Positions 58,222 to 64,000 of a stretch of 64,000 bases of DNA are shown one piece after another (position 1 is the first letter of the stretch; the number at the start of each line of letters is the position of its first letter). The translations under genes were made by a program, and so were the position numbers. Origin of the DNA: Trema orientale (taxonomy: Eukaryota > Streptophyta > Magnoliopsida > Rosales > Cannabaceae); contig JXTC01000252.1 in NCBI GenBank assembly GCA_002914845.1, forward strand, positions 311,361 to 375,360. The letters run 5' to 3'. The notes below the pieces were generated by a model that worked only from the letters and a program-made list of their open reading frames with translations, was not told the origin of the DNA and searched no databases.

Positions 58222-59942
58222 TCAGGCGTGGAAGGTGGCGACTTGAATAGAGGGCTTGGCGATGGCGGGATTAGGGTTTGGAGGTTGGTAGTTGGTGAAA
58301 AGCTTGTAGGAGGAAATGAGGGAAAGCAAGGCATAGCAAGCAACGACGACGAAGTTAACTGCGACGGAAGCGGTGGCTTTGTGGCAGAATGTGGCGAAGG
58401 AGGAACAAGCTGAACTCCATGTGATGGCCGGGTTCCCCTTGAATGCCAGGTAGAGCACTTCCGTAGACGCAGCTCCGGCCGCCAGCACCAAATAGGTCAT
58501 CACCTGATCAAGGAAGAAGAAAGTCCACGCTTCAGACATTTTTGGGGGACGAGGCATTGCTGCGATCACTGCCGACAGAAGGGAATATCCAGCACAAATG
58601 CCGTTCACATGCACCAAGTACCTGCAACGTTATATATTAATTAATGCTAATAATATTCACTCATCTTAATTAACCAACCAATTACATGATCATCATGATA
58701 CCATATATATATACACACATATAGAATCACATTTATTCCAAAAAACAGTAATTGAATTCCTATTACGCATTCCTCCCTTATTTTCTCATTTCAAGTAGCA
58801 CACTGTGTCACTTGGCAACTCCGTGAAGTAATTGGAGAAAGTGCTAGTTTCTATCTTAGTAGAAATATATATAAAATTAATTACTTGGATACAACAATGA
58901 TAATTACTTGGATAAGATTACTTGCAAAATTAATATTTTTGCTTGGATAAATGATACAACAATGATAATTACTTGGATAATATTTATCCATCTAATTATA
59001 CATAAGCCCTAAACCTAAAACAACAATGATAATTACTTGGATACATGAGTGGCAGAGACGTGCATAGACTAGATCATGAAATTGCAACAAATGATATTTT
59101 TGCTTCCATGAAATTTACTGCTCAATTAATAGTTAAAAACAAATAAAATTAAGAGGAGTGCTAGCAACACTCTCTTTTACACTCTCTTTTGCACTCTCCT
59201 AATCTCACTGTTTGACACGTGGAATCCACTATGATTTGTTGTATTATTAAAATATTAAAATGGATAGTGGAATCCACGTGTCAGACAGTGAGACTGGAGA
59301 GTGTCAAAGAGAGTGTCCAAGAGAGTATCCTTAGCATTTCTCTAAAATTAATTTAGATAGTGATTTATTGCACCAGTAGTACTGCAGTTATTCCTTGAAC
59401 TATTATTTATATTTCCGAACAATTTGGCAAAAGATGATCAAGTAAATTTTCCGACACAGAGTATAGATATATGGAACTTTTAATTTGTCTCTTAGGCTTA
59501 CGTACTGCGGGGAATTGATCATAAGGCTGATCAAAGATCATATATAGTCAAATTAGGTCTTATAATTTGTTTTAAGAAGATATATCATGTATGGACAGCA
59601 TTGACAAAAATGTCATGATACGATTAGTAGTAGCAGCAGTAGAATTAAAAGTAAAAGTAAAAGTAAAAGTAAAAGTAGGATTAAAAATATTATTACGTAC
59701 CTAAAAGCTCCGAGGTGGGAATAGGAAACAGAACCGAAGTCATTGGTCTGAGAGTTGTGAAGCATGACCACAAGGGCTGCAATGCATGGGGCAATTGGAA
59801 TGAGTCGAAGCAAGGTCTCGGTGGTGCGCATGCCACCATTGTTAGTATCTCCGGCGGCTTGATCTCGATCGTGTACTTGTAAAATTGGAGATGGAGAACT
59901 AATTGCTCCAACATTATTATCAGTCTCCTTTTCTCTCATCAT
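58222..59942 (-). CDS. CASP-like protein (CASPL2 type, DUF588)
   Basis: Four-TM plasma-membrane protein related to the Casparian-strip scaffold proteins; CASPL members form membrane domains and may guide local wall modification. Two exons on the - strand, 59942-59701 and 58621-58222 (stop TGA), joined inside an Arg codon, giving 213 aa. The soluble N-terminus is [17 protein letters not shown]1 is [17 protein letters not shown] with the conserved Arg at its start, followed by [19 protein letters not shown], the CASPL2 signature loop. TM2 is [20 protein letters not shown], then the loop [12 protein letters not shown]3 is [16 protein letters not shown] with the family Asp, then [19 protein letters not shown]4 is [20 protein letters not shown]. 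The tail is short. The 1.08-kb intron contains a MITE (59153-59342) and an (AAAAGT)n run at about 59648-59678. Two adjacent ATG codons open the frame; the first was used. Confidence 0.93.
59153..59342. mobile_element. 190-bp MULE-type MITE in the CASP-like intron
   Basis: Inverted arms of about 75 bp: left GAGGAGTGCTAGCAACACTC, TTGACACGTGGAATCCACTA; right, reverse-complemented, GAGAAATGCTAAGGATACTC, CTGACACGTGGATTCCACTA. An exact 9-bp duplication TAAAATTAA flanks it (59144-59152, 59343-59351), the Mutator signature. Both arms contain CACGTG. Non-coding. Confidence 0.88.
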
Positions 59943-60256
59943 CCTTGTCGATTTCTGATCTCTTTCAGCCTAATTCTATGGCTATGATCCCTTCCCATCT
60001 AATAATAATAATGGAGCTTTAAATAAATTTAGGTGAGAGAGGTCGTTGGAAAGCATTTAATGTCATTCAATTCCAAGGGATAGACGCTGGCCACGCATTT
60101 CCATGTGCTAGCAATGGATAACTCTCATCTCATCTCATCTCATCTCTATTCTTGACCTCTCTGCACTCTACTAATTACAATAACATGTATTCATACGCTT
60201 CTCCACCCCACGCCACCTACGTGCATTAAACTTTATGATATCATATATATATATAT

Positions 60257-60457
60257 GATTGCCAATCCAGTAGGTATTTTTTTTTAGCCGTTGGATCATC
60301 ATCTAATAGTAATCCAACAGTTATAATGAAGTGCATGAAAAGACGTGCATCATTAATGCTATTTCTCTATCTTACTTTTTACTAAATTTTCATTGGCCAA
60401 ATTGATACCTATGCATAGGTATTAAAAAAAAAAAAAAACCTACTAGATTGGTACCCT
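60257..60457. mobile_element. AT-flanked MITE copy
   Basis: Family of 1659: GATTGCCAATCCAGTAGG, TAGCCGTTGGATCATCAT, TCATTGGCCAAATTGATA and TACTAGATTGGTACC, with (TA)n at both ends. Confidence 0.6.
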
Positions 60458-60853
60458 ATATATATATATATATATATAAAGAGGACGGACGTAGCCCCCT
60501 CGACGGAATTGGTCCTATCCATATTTTGACCAATACATGTCATATTTTGGTCAACACAAAATGGTTAAAATGTGACTTGTGTTGGCCAAAGTATGAACAG
60601 AACTGATCTTTTCGAGGGGACTACATCTGTGTCTACCATATAAATATACATATATATGGGCATTAATCCATCATGTATTTTCTATTTTTTCCTATCCATA
60701 AATATTGTTTTGGCCAAAACATGAACAGGACTGATCACAATTCAAGTCACAATCTATCACAATCCAAGTATTATTTTGGCCAAAACATGAACATGACTGA
60801 TCTCTTCGAGAGTAATATATCCGTGTTCATCATATAAATATATATATATATAT

Positions 60854-61492
60854 GGGTACTAATCCATCATGTATTTTTTTTGACCTATCCATAAATATTA
60901 TTTTGTTCAATTAAAATTCATCATGCAAGCCTTTTCATGGTAGAAGGTAGAGAGAGAAAAATATTAGATAATGAATATTTACTTTTATTATTTTTTTTCT
61001 CAACCATTCAAATTATGATAGCCTAACGACGAAAAAAAATAGTGGAAATTAGATATTATACAGTGTTTCTGAAAAAAATTTGAAAAATACGGTGATTTTC
61101 GTTTTTTAAGGTGCGGTACGATTTTTATTAGAAAAATATCGTTTTCTAAAAAATATTTAAAAAAAATGCCATTTTTTAAAATAGTAACTAGTTTCTGGTA
61201 ACCAATTTCCAGAAACTGGTAACTAATAATCAACGGTATTTATAACTGGTATATAACTAGTAACCAGTAACCAGTTTTCAGAAACCGATAACTAGTAACT
61301 ATTTTAAAAATAGTATTTTTCTAAATATTTTTTAAAAAGTAATATTTTTCTAATAAAAACCGTATGAAAATTGAAAAAAAGCATGAGTCCTGTATTTTTG
61401 TAATTCTTTTCGATTTTTGTAAGTAAAAATGTTAGAAACCCAAAAAAATACTTATAGATAGGTAAAAAGAAATACCTTTTGATTTGAGAACC
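60854..61492. mobile_element. AT-flanked MITE copy split by a later insertion
   Basis: Reverse-oriented copy of the 1659 family: GGGTACTAATCCATCATG, CCATAAATATTATTTTG, AAACCATTC-like text (CAACCATTCAAATTATGATAG) and CTAACGAC up to 61030. The expected continuation TACTTATAGATAGG is found only at 61449 onward. The intervening 61042-61441 is a separate element. Confidence 0.7.
61042..61441. mobile_element. 400-bp foldback element inserted in a MITE, 9-bp target duplication
   Basis: An exact 9-bp repeat AAAAAAATA (61033-61041 and 61442-61450) flanks it, and removing the segment restores the host MITE sequence shared with other copies. The inside is an imperfect palindrome: left TTTTTATTAGAAAAATATCG and TTTAAAATAGTAACTAGTTT; right, reverse-complemented, TTTTTATTAGAAAAATATTA and TTTAAAATAGTTACTAGTTA. 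A relative lies at 51740-51960. Confidence 0.75.
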
Positions 61493-63872
61493 TACATATA
61501 TATGCACGTTTCATTTACATATCCAAAATTGATGTTTCCACTGATATAGCTATTATAATAGTCACTATGGCACACACTCAAATCATAATATATATCCACT
61601 GAGAGTTTTCGTATAAAGAAATTATATTTTTTTGTATAAAGAAATTAGATTTTTTTATATAAAGTTTTAACAAAGGTTTTAAAACTCTTTACAAAATAGA
61701 ATACAGTATTGAGCGTTATTGAGTGGGAAGTTATACAAAATATCTTTTTTGCACGGTCGAATACAGTATTGAGCGTTATTGAGTGGGAAGTTGAGCGTAA
61801 TAGAGTATTGTCAAACATGACTATTTTGTAACGAAATTAGAAACATAAGAATTTTTTTCTTTCAAGGAAAAAAAAAAACTTAAGTTTTTTTTGCTAATGT
61901 GTGCTTGAAAAGAAACCATTTTGACAACTCAACCTTTCGGAATCTATATATATATATATCTCGAATGACGTGGATTGTTTACACGATTCTATTGATTGTG
62001 GATGGATTTTCAAGGTTCATTGTTATTATTTTTTGTGGTTATTGAAGAAATGTCACCGTTGTTGAGGCCTTTAATGGCCAGCACCTCAAAACTGGCTCGT
62101 ACATGTAATTTTTCGACACAATCGAGAGCCTGTACCCCATGGTCAGCACGGCCTAAAACCCGTAGCCATGGCTGCCACAAGCAAAGGGCTATACCGGCCC
62201 ATCATTGGCATTTGGCACTATCGAGGACCTGTACCTGTCGTTGGCAAAATTACCTCTTCTCTGTTCGGCTCTAGTTCTCTCTTTTTCTTTGATAGAAAAT
62301 TCCTTTAATTTGAATACTAGGATATCCTAACCTTTTTCATTCCTAAAATCTTTTTTTTTTTTTTTTTGTTTTAAAATTTTTTCGATGGTTTTTTTTTTTT
62401 TTTTTTTTGTCTAATATTTTTACGGTCCTTGTGGAGTAAAGTATTGCTGGGACCTAATGAAGAAGGACTGGAAGATGGGACTTTATTCACTTTGTGATAT
62501 GGCAACATACCAATCGAAAGTTTGTTATTTCAGTGGGGAATAGATATTCTCATGAAAGCACAGCAAGTCAGATTGCGAGATGGCAGCATACCAATCAAAC
62601 CAAGGCAAAGGATATAGGAAAAAAAAAGAGATAAAAAATATCCTTTTCCCGGCCCCTAATTTTTGCCAACTCCAAATTAATCGAGTTTGGTACATTTTAT
62701 CGCAAATTTAACAAATGTTATCCCAGTTTACCCAAAAAATAAACTTCTACAAATTTTGAGGGCATTTTAGTAACTGCAAAAGATCTGCAGCTTTTGATCA
62801 CGAGCTAAAAGGAGACTCAGTTAGTTGAAGACTTACCTGGTTGCTTAATCATATAAGCCTTTAAGAGGGAGTCCAGTCCATTGCAATTGCAACTTGCGCA
62901 AAAGGACAGGACATAATCGGAGGAGAAAAGAAAATATTCCGCTAGATGATGCATGCGTTAACAAATAGAAGTTCTTATCTTTTGAGGAAAAAGCAAAATT
63001 TATTTAGTTAAAAAAAATGGTGTAAATCTTTCTCTAGGTTGGTTATTTAATATAAACTGAGATCATCTGTCCTAAAATCCTTGCCCCCTCACTGTCCCAC
63101 TAATCTTATTTGGACACATCAGACAATACTAAAACTTAAATGTCAAGTCTCTTAAAGTAACTGATGATCTTTCCATTAGGCTAATTAACTTGTTTATTAT
63201 TATTTTAATATTTTGTTGTGAAAAAAAAAAAAAATTGTCTGTTGTATTTTCCTTTCTCTCATTACACTTTGTCAACCTTCTTCTCCCCCAATGTCGTTCA
63301 AAGCCAAGCATCCGCCACTCCTCATATTCGTCCACATCAAGCTGCCATAGCTTATGTTTTGATTTTCTCCTTCCGTACTTTGTGGGGGCATTTGCAGATT
63401 TACATTCCCCGCACTCTTTTTAACCCATTTTTATTCTCCCAAAACCAGAAAACAGAGACCCAGTAAAGAAAAATCTTTCTCCTTTTTGGCTTTTAAGTTC
63501 TATTGTCTTCATCTTTCTCTTTTAGGGCAAACAAATTAAATTACAATATGTTGTTCTTTTTTTTAAAAAAAAAAATAAGAAAGGAAGCCAATGCTAATAA
63601 TTGACCCATAAAATGCAGATCTTGTAGCAATAGCTTAAAATTGAGAAAAAAAAAAAAAAACTTTTGAAGGATAAAAATCGTCTTATATGTATAAAGTGAT
63701 ATCTTCATCAGCAGATAAGCAAACCAAAAAGATTTTTATTGTCTTTATATTCAAAAGGAAAAAAGCCCAATCGATTAAACTATTAAACTTGAATATATAT
63801 GGGATTGCAAAACTAAACATAAACCCTAGAACATTCATAAAAAACAGATAGGTAGGGATTCATTGAGTATAC

Positions 63873-63962
63873 CTGAGTCCATGATTGAATACCGTAGTAT
63901 GGACAATGAACCTGAGGCGGAAGCGTAAGAAATTGACTGTAATCGCTAGAGGGTTTGATCTT
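63873..63962 (-). CDS. Possible single coding exon of an unidentified gene at the window edge
   Basis: On the - strand a 90-bp segment lies between an acceptor (CTACAG at 63968-63963) and a donor (CAG|GTATAC at 63872) and is open for exactly 30 codons: KIKPSSDYSQFLTLPPQ then VHCPYYGIQSWTQ. I do not recognise it and no neighbouring exon was found inside the window. It could be chance or a UTR exon. Confidence 0.25.
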
Positions 63963-64000
63963 CTGTAGCCTAAACCCTAATGTCACTCAGATGGAGTTCT

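Larger units (their letters stand above)
59943..64000. other. Right-hand intergenic region, nested MITEs
   Basis: About 4 kb. The CASP-like promoter lies in the first 300 bp, with a (CATCT)n run at about 60124-60145. MITEs occupy 60257-60457, about 60480-60640 (imperfect foldback with CCCCTCGA and TTTTGACCAA-type arms, partial relatives to 60835) and 60854-61492. A 34-bp direct repeat, GAATACAGTATTGAGCG..., recurs exactly 60 bp apart (61699 and 61759). From 61800 to 63870 I see T-runs and no supportable gene. Confidence 0.6.

Noticed and set aside
61996..62274. 92-codon + strand frame with repeated GA(G)-CCTGTACC text and a possible retroelement-like EAFNGQHLK string
   Set aside because: Too short, interrupted in the frame that looks retroelement-like, and no second motif supports it.
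63129..63335. 68-codon - strand frame (DEYEEWRMLGFERHWGRRR)
   Set aside because: Looks locally protein-like, but has no recognisable family, no flanking splice pattern and runs into a poly-A derived tract.

Overview
The window is plant nuclear DNA, most likely from a eudicot. Its genes have many short GT-AG introns, the products are plant-typical (CHX antiporters, a CASP-like protein, an AGD-type ARF-GAP, AP-4 epsilon), the non-coding DNA is AT-rich, and small TIR transposons and a TRIM retrotransposon are dense. Three isolated N bases (6561, 16041, 40685) suggest a draft assembly. I cannot name the species.

Eight protein-coding genes can be modelled with consistent exon phases. Two tandem CHX cation/H+ antiporter genes run on the + strand: CHX-1 at 1-5009 (5' end outside the window) and CHX-2 at 9464-13750 (complete, 820 aa). 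An ARF-GAP gene of the AGD6/7 type lies at 16669-19055 (-). A short-chain dehydrogenase gene at 30525-32666 (+) converges on a two-TM protein gene of unknown function at 33189-33602 (-). Then follow, all on the - strand, an UNC93-like transporter (35131-38119), the AP-4 epsilon subunit (41455-49076) and a CASP-like membrane protein (58222-59942). A possible single exon (-) sits at the right edge. Plant genes are not in operons. The only functional grouping visible is the CHX tandem pair, although most of the other products also act at or around membranes (ion exchange, Arf-linked trafficking, AP-4 coat, CASPL scaffold).

The intergenic and intronic space is a layered archive of transposons. 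The main ones are: a degraded Mutator-like element of about 5.5 kb at about 20250-25780 that still shows pieces of a MULE transposase; a hAT-type element at 19558-20223 with an 8-bp target duplication; several non-autonomous elements with 9-bp target duplications (56132-57417, 53003-55216, 59153-59342, 61042-61441); a three-copy family with long TIRs (26382, 38626, about 39572); an AT-microsatellite-associated MITE family with at least six copies; a young MITE with perfect 56-bp arms in the promoter region of the dehydrogenase; and a TRIM retrotransposon at 50921-51463 fused to an inverted partial copy. Two gene relics were found by reading frames by eye: a broken class I small heat-shock protein (about 15250-15545) and a retroelement RNase H domain (about 5990-6333).

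I found no unprecedented biological system. The most unusual items are the CHX-2 paralogue with a deletion at a conserved motif of its regulatory domain, the chimeric inverted TRIM, the 95-bp tandem array carried inside a TIR element, and the MITE-in-MITE insertion whose target site can be reconstructed.
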